The notes: generated from the letters alone by a model not told the origin. A stretch of 64,000 nt of DNA from Tardiphaga sp. vice304 (GCF_007018905.1 NZ_CP041402.1:1-64000), one strand, 5' to 3'; counted from the stretch's first letter, positions 32,486-41,559 are shown. A program made the numbers and translations.

Positions 32486-33345
32486 ACAGACTCGCGCACG
32501 CCGCCGTGGCGCTCGGATGGCTGCTGGCGCAGCCAGCGCTGGCCGCCGAGGGGACGGAAGCGCCGAACGGCGCCGCGGTCACGGTGTTGACGGCGGCGAA
32601 ATCCTGCTTCTCGGATATCGTCGACGTCTCCGGCATCCTGGTGCCGAAGGAGGAGATCGCCATCCGCCCGGATCGCCCGGGGCTGAAGGTCGCCGACGTG
32701 CTGGTCGATGCCGGCGAAACCGTTACCGCGGGCCAGATCCTGGCGCGGCTGACGACGCCGGACGGCGGCACGCTGCAGATCCAGTCGACCACCGCAGGAT
32801 TGGTCAGCGCCTCGACCGCGGTGATCGGCGCCGTCGCCTCCGGCAAGGGCGAGGCGCTGTTCAGCATTATCGCGCGCAGCGAATTCGATTTCATCGGCCA
32901 GGTACCGACTGCCAGCCTGCCGAAGCTGAAGATCGACCAGATGGTGCGGATCCGGGTGATCGGCGCCGGCGAGATGGACGGCCGGGTCCGCCGAGTCGCC
33001 TCCACCGTGGAGCCGAACAGCCAGCTCGGCCAGGTAACGATCTCGATCACGTCGCCGCGGCGACTGATGAGCAACGCCTATGCCCGCGCGATGATCAAGA
33101 CCGGCGAGAGCTGCGGCATTGCGGTGCCGCTCACCGCGATCCTGTACGGCACCGGCGCCACCGTGGTGCAGATCGTCCGCCGCCAGCGCGTCGAGGCCCG
33201 CCGTGTCGAGGTCGGGCTGATGTCGGGCGGCCGCGTCGAAATTCGCGAGGGCTTGAACGAGGGCGACGTCGTCGTCGCCCGCGCCGGCGCGCTGCTGCGC
33301 GAAGGCGATCCGGTGCGCCCAGTGCAGGCGGAGGTGGGGAAGTAG
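32482..33345 (+). CDS. RND efflux periplasmic adaptor, second paralog
   Basis: This is a second short adaptor of 287 residues with a signal peptide (about 1-22). It is a paralog of the first: the blocks CFSDIVDVSGILVPKEEI and ESCGIAVPLTAI align with CFSDTVRVTGFIVPRREA and RSCGVSVPRSAI. The two cysteines (C42 and C211) are 169 residues apart, against 172 in the first. The ATG overlaps the pump stop as ATGA. The pair suggests a heteromeric adaptor ring around one pump, or alternative adaptors. Confidence 0.85.
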   Translation: MNRLAHAAVALGWLLAQPALAAEGTEAPNGAAVTVLTAAKSCFSDIVDVSGILVPKEEIAIRPDRPGLKVADVLVDAGETVTAGQILARLTTPDGGTLQIQSTTAGLVSASTAVIGAVASGKGEALFSIIARSEFDFIGQVPTASLPKLKIDQMVRIRVIGAGEMDGRVRRVASTVEPNSQLGQVTISITSPRRLMSNAYARAMIKTGESCGIAVPLTAILYGTGATVVQIVRRQRVEARRVEVGLMSGGRVEIREGLNEGDVVVARAGALLREGDPVRPVQAEVGK

Positions 33346-33378
33346 CAGGCCACTTATCCCCGGCCACGCGGCTCCATC

Positions 33379-33522
33379 GTCCCTTCTCCCCTTGTGGGAG
33401 AAGGTGGCGCGGACGAAGTCCGCGACGGATGAGGGGTTACTGGGCAGAGGAGTGCGTGGCACCCCTCACCCGTCTCGACCGCTTCGCGGTCGATCCACCC
33501 TCTCCCACAAGGGGAGAGGGAA
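33379..33522. repeat. C-family palindromic repeat, copy 4
   Basis: CCCTTCTCCCCTTGTGGGAGAAGG pairs with CCACCCTCTCCCACAAGGGGAGAGGG, with GCGGACGAAGTCCGC and GACCGCTTCGCGGTCGAT hairpins inside. It is closest to the copy at 2921-3063 and sits between the convergent adaptor and PAN-domain genes. Confidence 0.88.
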
Positions 33523-33530
33523 GAAGAACT

Positions 33531-34094
33531 CTACCTCACCACGCCCGACAGATATCCCGGCCGGCGCCGCGGCGGCTTGATGTCGTTTTTCAGGAAACAG
33601 CGTGCGCCCTTGCCGGCGTAGCCGGGGCGGGCAAAGGTCCAGGCACGGCATTTATGGTCGCCTTGGCAGGCGTCGCGACAGGCGTCGCCGCGTTCGGCCT
33701 TGTCGTCGTTCTTGATCTCGAAGCTGCGATAGTCGCCGCCGAAACGGTCGATCGCGGTCTCCACCGGGCCGGAACGCGGCTCGATGACGCCGGCGCCGCG
33801 AACCCCGGAGACGCAGCAATAGCTCTCGACCCGCGGCGTCACCTTGTCCTTCAGCCAGCACACGGCAATTTCTGAAGCGTCGCCGGGATAGTTGAAGCTC
33901 CAGGCCCGGCAACGTTTGTCGCGTTCGCACAGCAGCGCGCATTCGGCGGGATCGCCGGATTGCGACAGCGAGCGCGAATAATCCGCCCCGGGGCGATCGA
34001 AATTGGCCTGGGCGGCAGCCGGTCGGGCCCCGGCCAGCACCGCGCAGAGGGCAAGGGCGGCCAGACACGCTCTAAACAGGCGGCTCCTCGACAT
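33531..34094 (-). CDS. Secreted protein with two PAN/apple domains
   Basis: This 187-residue protein has a signal peptide (about 1-28, ending ARPAAAQA) and two PAN-type repeats. The first has CALLCERDKRCRAWSFNYP and a later CWLKDKVTP; the second has CRDACQGDHKCRAWTF and CFLKNDIKP. The cysteines are spaced for disulfides, and the WSFN/WTFA core is typical of PAN_4. Such domains bind proteins or glycans. No catalytic residues are apparent, so it may be an envelope-associated binding protein. It is a single gene with a repeat at its 3' end. Confidence 0.85.
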   Translation of the reverse strand: MSRSRLFRACLAALALCAVLAGARPAAAQANFDRPGADYSRSLSQSGDPAECALLCERDKRCRAWSFNYPGDASEIAVCWLKDKVTPRVESYCCVSGVRGAGVIEPRSGPVETAIDRFGGDYRSFEIKNDDKAERGDACRDACQGDHKCRAWTFARPGYAGKGARCFLKNDIKPPRRRPGYLSGVVR

Positions 34095-34225
34095 CCGGAA
34101 TGACTTTCAGCGGGTTCTAGCTGCGGGGTCTGCAAAGATGCAGCGCGACGGACATTTGACCGCGCGTCACCTGTACGCCCGATGAACAAGCCTTCAGAAA
34201 TCACCGATCCGATCAAGCCGCTGAT

Positions 34226-35596
34226 CTAGAAGCAATATTCCTTGTAGGCCGGATCCACCGAGCCCTGCCAGGAGCCGTTGTACTTGTCGAGCATCTCCTC
34301 GGCGGGGTTCTTGCCAAGCGCCAGGATGCGTTCGAGCGGCTCCAGATGCCGCGTCTCGTCGCGACCGCCCTGGTCAAGCCTTGCGCGGCGCTTCAACCCG
34401 CCATGCGCCAGCGCGACGCATTCCTTGGCGATCTCGAACAGATAGCGGTCCTTGATCCGCGACTTGAAGCCGAGCTTCGGCACGTCGTCGCGCAGCGCCT
34501 GACGCTCCGCGGCAGTCCAGTTCTTGACGATATCCCAGGCGGCATCCAGCGCGGCGTCATCATACAGCAGCCCGACCCAGAACGCCGACAGCGCCGGCAG
34601 CCGGTTCCACGGCACGCCATCGGCGCCGCGCATTTCCAGATAACGCTTCAGCCGCACTTCCGGGAAGATCGTCGAGAGATGATTGGCCCAGTCCGAAATG
34701 GTCGGCCGCTGGCCCGGCATCTTGGCGTTCTTGCCGTCGAAGAAGTCGCGGAACGAGGAGCCGGAAACGTCGATGTAGTCATCGCCGCGCTTGACGAAAT
34801 ACATCGGCACGTCGAGCGCATAATCGACCCAGCGCTCGAAGCCCATGCCGTCCTCGAACGCCCACGGGATCATGCCGGAACGGGCATTGTCGGTGTCGCG
34901 CCAGATCTCGGAGCGAAACGACTGATAGCCATTGGGCTTGCCTTCGGTGAACGGCGAATTGGCGAACAGCGCCGTGGCGATCGGCTGCAGCGCGACCGAG
35001 ACCCGCAGCTTCTTGACCATGTCGGCTTCCGAGGAGAAGTCGAGATTGGTCTGCACCGTGCAGGTCCGGTACATCATGTCGAGACCGTACTGGCCGACCT
35101 TCGGCATGTAGTTGGTCATGATCTTGTAGCGGCCCTTGGGCATCACCGGGATCTGCGCGCGCGACCATGACGGCGTCATGCCGAGGCCGAGAAAGCCGAT
35201 GCCGAGCGGGGTGGCCACTTCGCGCACCTGCGCCAGATGCGCCATCAGCTCCGACTGCGTCTGGTGGATGGTCTCGACCGGCGCGCCGGACAGTTCGAAC
35301 TGGCCGCCCGGCTCCAGCGAGATCGCGCCGCCGCCGGTCACGTCATACAGGCCGATGATGTGGTCGCCTTCCATGATCGGCTCCCAGCCGAGCAGCGACT
35401 TCATGCCGAGCAGCAGGGCCTCGATGCCGCGGGCGCCTTCGTAAGGTACCGGGTTGAGGCCCTCAAGCGTGAACGGCGTCTTCTCGTGCTCGGTGCCGAT
35501 GCGGAATGCGGATGGCGGCTTCACGCCCTCCTCCAGCCACGCCACGAGTTCGTCGCGCGAATGTAGCGGCGTCATATCGATCTGGTCACGCGCCAT
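34226..35596 (-). CDS. gshA: Glutamate-cysteine ligase
   Basis: This is the first enzyme of glutathione synthesis, joining glutamate and cysteine with ATP. The 456-residue protein is of the alphaproteobacterial/plant type. Characteristic segments are FRIGTEHEKTPF (about 31-42), a GGAISLEPGGQFELSGAP block near residue 90 and MPKGRYKIMTNYMPKVG around 150. MPAYFVKRGDDYIDVSG-like sequence (MYFVKRGDDYIDVSGSSF) carries substrate contacts. Its neighbours are a MarR regulator and a glutathione S-transferase, which makes this a small glutathione locus. The ATG at 35596 starts MARDQIDMTPL. Confidence 0.95.
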   Translation of the reverse strand: MARDQIDMTPLHSRDELVAWLEEGVKPPSAFRIGTEHEKTPFTLEGLNPVPYEGARGIEALLLGMKSLLGWEPIMEGDHIIGLYDVTGGGAISLEPGGQFELSGAPVETIHQTQSELMAHLAQVREVATPLGIGFLGLGMTPSWSRAQIPVMPKGRYKIMTNYMPKVGQYGLDMMYRTCTVQTNLDFSSEADMVKKLRVSVALQPIATALFANSPFTEGKPNGYQSFRSEIWRDTDNARSGMIPWAFEDGMGFERWVDYALDVPMYFVKRGDDYIDVSGSSFRDFFDGKNAKMPGQRPTISDWANHLSTIFPEVRLKRYLEMRGADGVPWNRLPALSAFWVGLLYDDAALDAAWDIVKNWTAAERQALRDDVPKLGFKSRIKDRYLFEIAKECVALAHGGLKRRARLDQGGRDETRHLEPLERILALGKNPAEEMLDKYNGSWQGSVDPAYKEYCF

Positions 35597-35692
35597 GAAA
35601 AATCCGATTGAAGGGCGCTGCGATCCATCGCGCGCAGTGTCGGGGACGCCGGCGGACCAGAACGGTCGACGGCGCAGGAGGTAAAATCAGGT

Positions 35693-36187
35693 TCATCTGG
35701 TCGCGGCGTCTTTGGCGGTCGCGACCGGGATAGCCGGACTCTCATGGCACGCGCAACCGAGCCGGTCGAGCAGGCCGCATAATTTCGCGGCGTCCGCATC
35801 GGTCAGCTTGGAGCCGACATGTTTCTCGATCGCCGTGGAATAGGCGCAGGCCATCTTCTTGTGCAGTTCGCGGCCAACCTCGGTGATCTCCACGAACAGG
35901 CCGCGCTTGTCCATCTTGCATTCGCGCCGCACCGCCAGACCTTCATCGACCAGCCGGTCGATCAGCCGCGAGGTCGAATATTGCGGGATCAGCATCTGTT
36001 TTTCGAGCTCGACCGGGCGCATCTCTCCGGCAGGCGACCGCGCCAACTCCTGCAGGGCGTCGAACCACGCCAGCGCCGGATAGCCGGCGCGCTTGAGGTC
36101 CTGCTCGACGGCGTCCAGCACCCGGCTCTGGATTCGCATCAGGCGGATCCAGGCGGCGGTCGCCTCGAGCGAAGGTTTGCGTTTCAT
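35693..36187 (-). CDS. MarR-family transcriptional regulator
   Basis: This is a 164-residue winged-helix dimer-forming regulator. The DNA-binding region runs from about 50 to 115, with ELEKQMLIPQYSTSRLIDRLVDEGLAVRR-type sequence (recognition helix around YSTSRLIDRL) and a wing CKMDKRGLFVEITEVG. Two cysteines at 117 and near the C terminus (CGLLDRLGCAC) could sense thiol-reactive compounds, though this is only a suggestion. It is divergent from a glutathione S-transferase across 128 bp that contain two identical palindromes, its likely operators. Confidence 0.92.
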   Translation of the reverse strand: MKRKPSLEATAAWIRLMRIQSRVLDAVEQDLKRAGYPALAWFDALQELARSPAGEMRPVELEKQMLIPQYSTSRLIDRLVDEGLAVRRECKMDKRGLFVEITEVGRELHKKMACAYSTAIEKHVGSKLTDADAAKLCGLLDRLGCACHESPAIPVATAKDAATR

Positions 36188-36228
36188 GGCGTCACGTCGT
36201 CCAAATCGAGCGGCACCCTAGCCACTGA

Positions 36229-36240
36229 ATGCAGCTGCAT
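36229..36240. promoter_or_regulatory. Palindromic operator candidate 1 (MarR-type)
   Basis: ATGCAGCTGCAT is a perfect 12-bp palindrome in the spacer between the divergent marR-type and gst genes, 28 bp centre to centre from an identical second copy. Confidence 0.75.
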
Positions 36241-36256
36241 CAATATTGACTATTCC

Positions 36257-36268
36257 ATGCAGCTGCAT
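36257..36268. promoter_or_regulatory. Palindromic operator candidate 2 (MarR-type)
   Basis: This is a second identical ATGCAGCTGCAT, 48 bp before the gst start codon. Two identical sites in a divergent promoter suggest that the regulator controls both itself and gst. Confidence 0.75.
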
Positions 36269-36315
36269 TTAGTCACTTGGTTGGTCAAACCAATGATCCC
36301 AAGGGAGGAATTTCG

Positions 36316-36930
36316 ATGAAGCTGTATTATTCGCCCGGTGCCTGTTCGCTGTCGCCGCATATCGCGCTGCTGGAAGCCGGCCTGCCCTACGATCTGATCA
36401 AGGTCGACCTCAAGGCCAAGAAGCTCGAAAATGGCGACGATTACCTGGCGATCAACCCCAAGGGCCAGGTCCCGGCACTCGGCCTCGACAGCGGCGAGCT
36501 GGTCACCGAGGGTCCGGTGATCGTGCAATATATCGCGGATCAGGCCACTGCCAAGAATCTCGCGCCGGCCATCGCCAGCGACGCCCGCCGCCATTTGCAG
36601 GAATGGCTCGGCTTCATCAATGGCGAGTTGCACAAGAACTTTTCACCGCTGTTCCAGCCGGTGTTCGACGACGAGGTGAAGGTTTTCTTCAAGACCCGCC
36701 TGACCGCCAAGTTCAAATATATCGACGGCGCGCTGGCGGGCAAAGACTACCTGCTTGGCAAGGATTTCAGCGTCGCCGACGGTTATCTGTTCGTGATGCT
36801 GAAATGGGCCGACCGGATGGGCCTCGACCTCACCGAATTCAAGAACCTCGCCGCCTACAAGGACCGCGTCGGCGCGCGCCCGAAGGTCATGGAAGCGATG
36901 ACGAAGGAAGGCCTGATGAAGGCGGCGTGA
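36316..36930 (+). CDS. gst: Glutathione S-transferase, beta class
   Basis: This is a 204-residue cytosolic GST that conjugates or reduces substrates with glutathione. The thioredoxin-like N domain starts MKLYYSPGACSLSPHIALLE with the beta-class cysteine C10. The GSH-binding EGPVIVQYIAD (about 66-76, with the conserved E and preceding cis-proline QVPAL) and an all-helical C domain with FSVADGYLFVML follow. GGGAGGAATTTCG precedes the ATG. It is divergent from the MarR-type gene and near gshA, so it is probably induced by electrophiles through that regulator. Confidence 0.95.
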   Translation: MKLYYSPGACSLSPHIALLEAGLPYDLIKVDLKAKKLENGDDYLAINPKGQVPALGLDSGELVTEGPVIVQYIADQATAKNLAPAIASDARRHLQEWLGFINGELHKNFSPLFQPVFDDEVKVFFKTRLTAKFKYIDGALAGKDYLLGKDFSVADGYLFVMLKWADRMGLDLTEFKNLAAYKDRVGARPKVMEAMTKEGLMKAA

Positions 36931-36941
36931 GACTCTGATCT

Positions 36942-37090
36942 TCCCCTCCCCCCTTGTGGGGGAGGGTGCCTGAGCGAAGCGAAGGCGGGAGAGGGGGAGC
37001 CACGAACGCCACAGCTTGTGGCGCCCCCTATCCCGTCTCGAACGCACTTCGTGCGTTCGATCCACCCTCCCCCACAAGGGGGGAGGGGAA
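36942..37090. repeat. C-family palindromic repeat, copy 5
   Basis: TCCCCTCCCCCCTTGTGGGG and CCCTCCCCCACAAGGGGGGA are inverted arms enclosing GCCTGAGCGAAGCGAAGGC and a CGAACGCACTTCGTGCGTTCG hairpin. It lies between the convergent gst and fadB-like genes. Confidence 0.9.
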
Positions 37091-37100
37091 GCAAGAACGA

Positions 37101-39314
37101 TCAAGCCGCGAGCTTCTTCGGCGGGAATCGACCGTAGAACGTCTCGCCTTTCGCCGCCATCTCGACCAGCAGCTTCGGCGGCGTGAAGCGCGAGCCGTAT
37201 TTGGCTTCGAGCTTTTGGCACAATGCCACGAACTCCTTCGTTCCCATGAAGTCGATATAGCTCAGCGTGCCGCCGGTGAACGGCGCGAAGCCGAAGCCGA
37301 GGATCGAGCCGACATCGGCCTCCCGCGGATCGGTGATGACATGGTCCTCCACCGTGCGTGCGGCTTCTACCGCCTGCACCACCAGGAAGCGCTGCTTCAA
37401 CTCCTCGATGTCGAGCGTGTCGGGATCGACCGAGGCCGGGATCAACTCACCAAGCCCCTGCCACAGACTCTTGGACCCCTTGCCCTTCGGCGGATACTCG
37501 TAGAAGCCCTTGCCGTTCTTGCGGCCGAAGCGCTCCTGCTTCTCGACCATCTCGACGATCAGCTTCTTCTGCGCCTGGTCGACCGCCTGCGAACCGAGAT
37601 CCGCCTCGGTGGCCTTCATGATCTTCAAGACCAGATCGAGCGCGATCTCGTCGGACAGCGACAGCGGCCCGACCGGCATGCCGGCCATCTTGGCGGTGTT
37701 CTCGATCATCGCCGGCGGTACGCCTTCCATCAGCATTTCCAGGCCTTCGGCAGTGAAGCGCAGCACGCAGCGATTGGCGAAGAAGCCGCGGGAATCGTTC
37801 ACCACGATCGGCGTCTTGCCGATCACGCGAACATAATCGAGTGCGGTGGCGAGCGCGACGTCGCCGGTGTTCTTGCCGACGATGATTTCCACCAGCATCA
37901 TCTTCTCCACCGGCGAGAAGAAATGGATGCCGATGAACTTCGACTGGTCGGTGAATTCCTCGGCCAGCGAATTGATCGGCAGCGTCGAGGTGTTGGACGC
38001 GATGATCGCGCCTTCCTTCAATAGCGGCTGAACCTTCTTGTAGATCTCGGCCTTGACCGCGCGATCCTCGAACACCGCTTCGATGACGAGGTCGCACTCC
38101 CGAATAACGTCGAAATCAGCGGTCGCCGTGATCTTTGCCATCAAAGCCGCCTTGTCGGCCTCCTTGGCACGGCCCTTCGAGATCAGCGCGTCGATCGCCG
38201 CCTCGCAATGGCCGAGGCCCTTGTCGGCCGAGGCCTGGTCGCGGTCGATCAGCACCACGTCCATGCCGCCGCGCGCCGAGACGAAGCCGACGCTGGCGCC
38301 CATGAAGCCGGCGCCGATCACCGCGAGCTTCTTCACCTTGGTAGGCGGAATGTTCTGCGGGCGGCGGGCGCCCTTGGTCAGTTCCTGCATCGAGACGAAC
38401 AGGCTGCGGATCATTGCCGCGGCTTCCTTGCTCTGCAGAATCTTGGCGAAGTAGCGCGACTCGACGCGAAGGGCGGCGTCCATCGGCAGTTGCAGGCCTT
38501 CATAGACGCACTGCATCACGGCCCGCGCGGCCGGATAGTTGTCGAAGGTCTCGCGGCGATAGATCGCGTTGCCGGCCGGGAACATCTGCATGCCCTGCTT
38601 GGAGTAGACCGGACCGCCGGGCAGCTTGAAGCCCTTCTCGTCCCACGGTGCCACGGCCTTGCCGCCGGCCTTGATCCATTCCTTGGCGACCGAAATCATC
38701 TCGCCGGCGGGCACCACCGCATCGACCAGCTTCATCGCCTTGGCCTTGGCGAGGTTCAGCGCCTCGCCCTTCAGCAGCATCTGCATGGTATCCTGCGGCT
38801 GCAGCAGCCGCGCGATGCGCTGGGTGCCGCCGCCGCCCGGAAACAGGCCGACCTTGATCTCCGGCAGGCCGAGCCGGGTCTTCGGATTTTCAGCCGCGAC
38901 GCGGTAGTGGCAGGCCAAAGTCACTTCGAACGCGCCGCCGAGTGCCAGACCGTTGATCGCCGCGACCCACGGCTTGCCGGAAGTCTCGATCTTGCGCAGC
39001 GTCAGCGACAGCTTGCGACTCTCGTCGAACAGCATCTGCTGGGCGGCTTCCTCGCCTTTCGTCTGCTTGGTTTCGGCGAACAACCGGCCCATGCCCTCCA
39101 GCATCGACAGGTCGGCGCCGGCGGAAAATGCCTCCTTGCCGGAGGTGATGACGACGCCCTTTACACCCGCGTCCGCGGTCGTTGCATCGACGATCGCACC
39201 GAGTTCCGTGATGGTGGTGACATCGAGCACGTTCATGGAACGGCCGGGAATATCCCACGTGACAAGGGCGATCCCATCGGCATCGGTCTCGATCTTGAAG
39301 TTTGCGTAGCTCAT
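37101..39314 (-). CDS. fadB: Bifunctional enoyl-CoA hydratase / 3-hydroxyacyl-CoA dehydrogenase (FadB/FadJ-like)
   Basis: This is the multifunctional beta-oxidation enzyme, 737 residues. The N-terminal crotonase domain (1-290) has FSAGADLSMLEGM and the oxyanion-hole INGLALGGAFEVTLACHY. The NAD-binding domain begins near residue 325 with KLAVIGAGFMGASVGF (GxGxxG), followed by IASNTSTLPI and GIHFFSPVEKMMLVEI. The C-terminal dehydrogenase domain ends with the protein. The start at 39314 has AGGAGCGTCCG before it; an ATG 33 bp upstream is unsupported. Acyl-CoA dehydrogenase and thiolase genes lie upstream on the same strand, separated by an EAL gene on the other strand. Confidence 0.95.
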   Translation of the reverse strand: MSYANFKIETDADGIALVTWDIPGRSMNVLDVTTITELGAIVDATTADAGVKGVVITSGKEAFSAGADLSMLEGMGRLFAETKQTKGEEAAQQMLFDESRKLSLTLRKIETSGKPWVAAINGLALGGAFEVTLACHYRVAAENPKTRLGLPEIKVGLFPGGGGTQRIARLLQPQDTMQMLLKGEALNLAKAKAMKLVDAVVPAGEMISVAKEWIKAGGKAVAPWDEKGFKLPGGPVYSKQGMQMFPAGNAIYRRETFDNYPAARAVMQCVYEGLQLPMDAALRVESRYFAKILQSKEAAAMIRSLFVSMQELTKGARRPQNIPPTKVKKLAVIGAGFMGASVGFVSARGGMDVVLIDRDQASADKGLGHCEAAIDALISKGRAKEADKAALMAKITATADFDVIRECDLVIEAVFEDRAVKAEIYKKVQPLLKEGAIIASNTSTLPINSLAEEFTDQSKFIGIHFFSPVEKMMLVEIIVGKNTGDVALATALDYVRVIGKTPIVVNDSRGFFANRCVLRFTAEGLEMLMEGVPPAMIENTAKMAGMPVGPLSLSDEIALDLVLKIMKATEADLGSQAVDQAQKKLIVEMVEKQERFGRKNGKGFYEYPPKGKGSKSLWQGLGELIPASVDPDTLDIEELKQRFLVVQAVEAARTVEDHVITDPREADVGSILGFGFAPFTGGTLSYIDFMGTKEFVALCQKLEAKYGSRFTPPKLLVEMAAKGETFYGRFPPKKLAA

Positions 39315-39412
39315 CGGACGCTCCTGTGTTCGGTTCGTACAAGCCATTTACCCGATATTCAGTTGTCGTCGTTATCTGAATAGTAGACGGGTCAGGCGAA
39401 GGTTAGGGTTTC

Positions 39413-40186
39413 ATGGGTGGCAAGTGTGAGGGATGCCGGGACGATGTTCCGCTCCCGTTCGAATTCAAGATGGCGTTCCAGCCGATCGTCGACCTCAATG
39501 TCGGACGCGTCTGGGGCTATGAGGCGCTGGTCCGCGGCCCAAATGGCGAGTCGGCCTGGTCGGTGCTGAGCAAGGTCACCGCCGCCACCCGCTACCGCTT
39601 CGACCAGGCGGCACGCGTGCTGGCGATCGAGACCGCCGGCGCGCTGTTCAAGCAGCCGCATCTGCGGCTGTCGATCAATTTCATGCCGAACGCGGTCTAC
39701 GAGCCCGCCGCCTGCATCCAGAAATCCCTGGCTGCCGCGACGCGCGTCAACTTTCCGTACCGGAACCTGATGTTCGAGTTCACCGAAAACGAACGGATGA
39801 CGGACGTCGCGCATGTGCAGAAGGTCGTCGAGGCGTACAAGGAATTCGGCTTTATGACCGCGCTGGACGATTTCGGCTCCGGCTTCGCCGGCCTCGGCCT
39901 GCTGGCGCGGTTGCAGCCGGACCTGATCAAGATCGATATGGAACTGTTGCGTGACATTCATCTCAGCCGCGCCAAGCAGGCGATCGTCGCCGGCATCGTC
40001 GGCATCGCGCGCGAACTCGAAATCACCGTGCTCGGCGAAGGCGTCGAGAGCGCCGAAGAACTCGCCTTGCTGCGCGCCGCCGGCATCTCGCTGTTCCAGG
40101 GCTATCATTTCGCCAAGCCTGCTCTGATGGCACTACCCGAAGTACCGTTGCTGAATGCGCCGATCACCGTCCGCGCGACGGGTTGA
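39413..40186 (+). CDS. EAL-domain cyclic di-GMP phosphodiesterase
   Basis: This is a stand-alone EAL protein of 257 residues that should cleave c-di-GMP to pGpG. Catalytic positions look intact: YEALVRG (EAL glutamate), SINFMPN (asparagine), MFEFTENE, ALDDFGSG (aspartates), DLIKIDM (lysine), GEGVES (glutamate) and FQGYHFAKP. A CEGC pair at the N terminus (residues 5-8) precedes the domain and might bind metal or sense redox. There are no sensor or membrane segments. It lies on the opposite strand between the thiolase and fadB-like genes. Confidence 0.92.
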   Translation: MGGKCEGCRDDVPLPFEFKMAFQPIVDLNVGRVWGYEALVRGPNGESAWSVLSKVTAATRYRFDQAARVLAIETAGALFKQPHLRLSINFMPNAVYEPAACIQKSLAAATRVNFPYRNLMFEFTENERMTDVAHVQKVVEAYKEFGFMTALDDFGSGFAGLGLLARLQPDLIKIDMELLRDIHLSRAKQAIVAGIVGIARELEITVLGEGVESAEELALLRAAGISLFQGYHFAKPALMALPEVPLLNAPITVRATG

Positions 40187-40191
40187 ACTTG

Positions 40192-40343
40192 CTTCCCCTC
40201 CCCCCATGTGGGGGAGGGTGCCTGAGCTAAGCGAAGGCGGGAGAGGGGGAGCCACAAACGCCGTCGCGTGTGGCGCCCCCTCTCCCGTCTCGAACCCGCT
40301 TCGCGGGCTTCGAGCCACCCTCACCCACAAGGGGGGAGGGGAA
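40192..40343. repeat. C-family palindromic repeat, copy 6
   Basis: CTTCCCCTCCCCCCATGTGG and CCCTCACCCACAAGGGGGGA are inverted arms. The middle (GCCTGAGCTAAGCGAAGGCG, then GAACCCGCTTCGCGGGCTTC) matches copy 5 closely. It lies between the convergent EAL and thiolase genes. Confidence 0.9.
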
Positions 40344-40350
40344 GACCGAA

Positions 40351-41559
40351 CTATACCCGCTCGATGATCGTGGCGGTGCCCATGCCGCCGCCGATGCACA
40401 GCGTCACCAGTGCGGTCGACTTGCCGGTGCGCTCCAGCTCGTCCAGCACGGTGCCGAGGATCATCGCGCCGGTGGCGCCGAGCGGATGACCCATCGCGAT
40501 CGCGCCGCCGCAGACATTGATCTTGTCATTGTCGATCTCGAACGCCTGCATGAAGCGCAGCACGACGGAGGCGAAGGCCTCGTTGAGCTCGAACAGATCG
40601 ATGTCCGACAGCTTCATGCCGGAACGCTCCAGCACCTTCTTGGTCACGTCGACCGGGCCGGTCAGCATCATCGCCGGCTCGGAGCCGATATTGGCGAAGG
40701 CGCGGATTTTCGCGCGCGGCTTGAGGCCGGCCTTCTTGCCGGCAGCCTCGGAGCCCAGCAGCACGGCGGCGGCGCCATCGACGATGCCCGACGAGTTGCC
40801 GGCGTGGTGCACATAATTGACGCGCTCGATTTCCGGATGCGACTGGATCGCTACCGCGTCAAACCCGCCCATCTGGCCCATCGTCACGAAGGACGGCTGC
40901 AAGGCCGCGAGCGACTGCATGGTCGTGGTCGGGCGCATGTGCTCGTCGCGGGCCAGAATCGTCAGGCCATTGATGTCCTTGACCGGAATGACCGACTTGG
41001 CGAAGCGGCCTTCTTCCCAGGATTTTGCGGAACGCTGCTGGCTCTGCACGGCGTAGCCATCGACGTCGTCGCGCGAGAAGCCGTATTTGGTCGCGATCAG
41101 ATCGGCCGAGACGCCCTGCGGCATGAAGTAGGCCGGCACCGCGATCGAGGGATCGACCGGCCAGGCGCCGCCGGAGGCACCGATGCCGATCCGGCTCATC
41201 GATTCCGCGCCGCCGCCGATCGTCATCTCATGCTGGCCGGACATCACCTGCGCCGCGGCGAAATTCACCGCGTCGAGGCCGGAGGCACAGAAACGGTTGA
41301 TCTGGATGCCCGGCACGTCATTGCCGTAGCCCGCCGACAGCGCCGCCATGCGGGCGATGTCGCCGCCGGCCTCGCCGACCGGATCGACGCAGCCGAGAAT
41401 GACGTCGTCGATGGTGCCGGGCTGGATGTTGTTGCGTTCCTTCAGCGCCTTCAGCGGCGCGGTGGCGAGCGCCAGCGCGGTCACCTCATGCAGCGACCCG
41501 TCGGCCTTGCCGCGGCCGCGCGGGGTACGCACGTGATCGTAGATATAGGCCTCGGGCAT
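40351..41559 (-). CDS. fadA: Acetyl-CoA C-acyltransferase (thiolase)
   Basis: This is the last step of beta-oxidation: thiolytic cleavage of 3-ketoacyl-CoA. The 402-residue thiolase has its nucleophile C91 in [12 protein letters not shown], the histidine in [14 protein letters not shown], and the second cysteine in the C-terminal [23 protein letters not shown] lies before the ATG. It sits 204 bp after the acyl-CoA dehydrogenase gene, with an A-family repeat between them. The fadB-like gene that usually follows is separated by the EAL gene. Confidence 0.95.
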   Translation of the reverse strand: MPEAYIYDHVRTPRGRGKADGSLHEVTALALATAPLKALKERNNIQPGTIDDVILGCVDPVGEAGGDIARMAALSAGYGNDVPGIQINRFCASGLDAVNFAAAQVMSGQHEMTIGGGAESMSRIGIGASGGAWPVDPSIAVPAYFMPQGVSADLIATKYGFSRDDVDGYAVQSQQRSAKSWEEGRFAKSVIPVKDINGLTILARDEHMRPTTTMQSLAALQPSFVTMGQMGGFDAVAIQSHPEIERVNYVHHAGNSSGIVDGAAAVLLGSEAAGKKAGLKPRAKIRAFANIGSEPAMMLTGPVDVTKKVLERSGMKLSDIDLFELNEAFASVVLRFMQAFEIDNDKINVCGGAIAMGHPLGATGAMILGTVLDELERTGKSTALVTLCIGGGMGTATIIERV

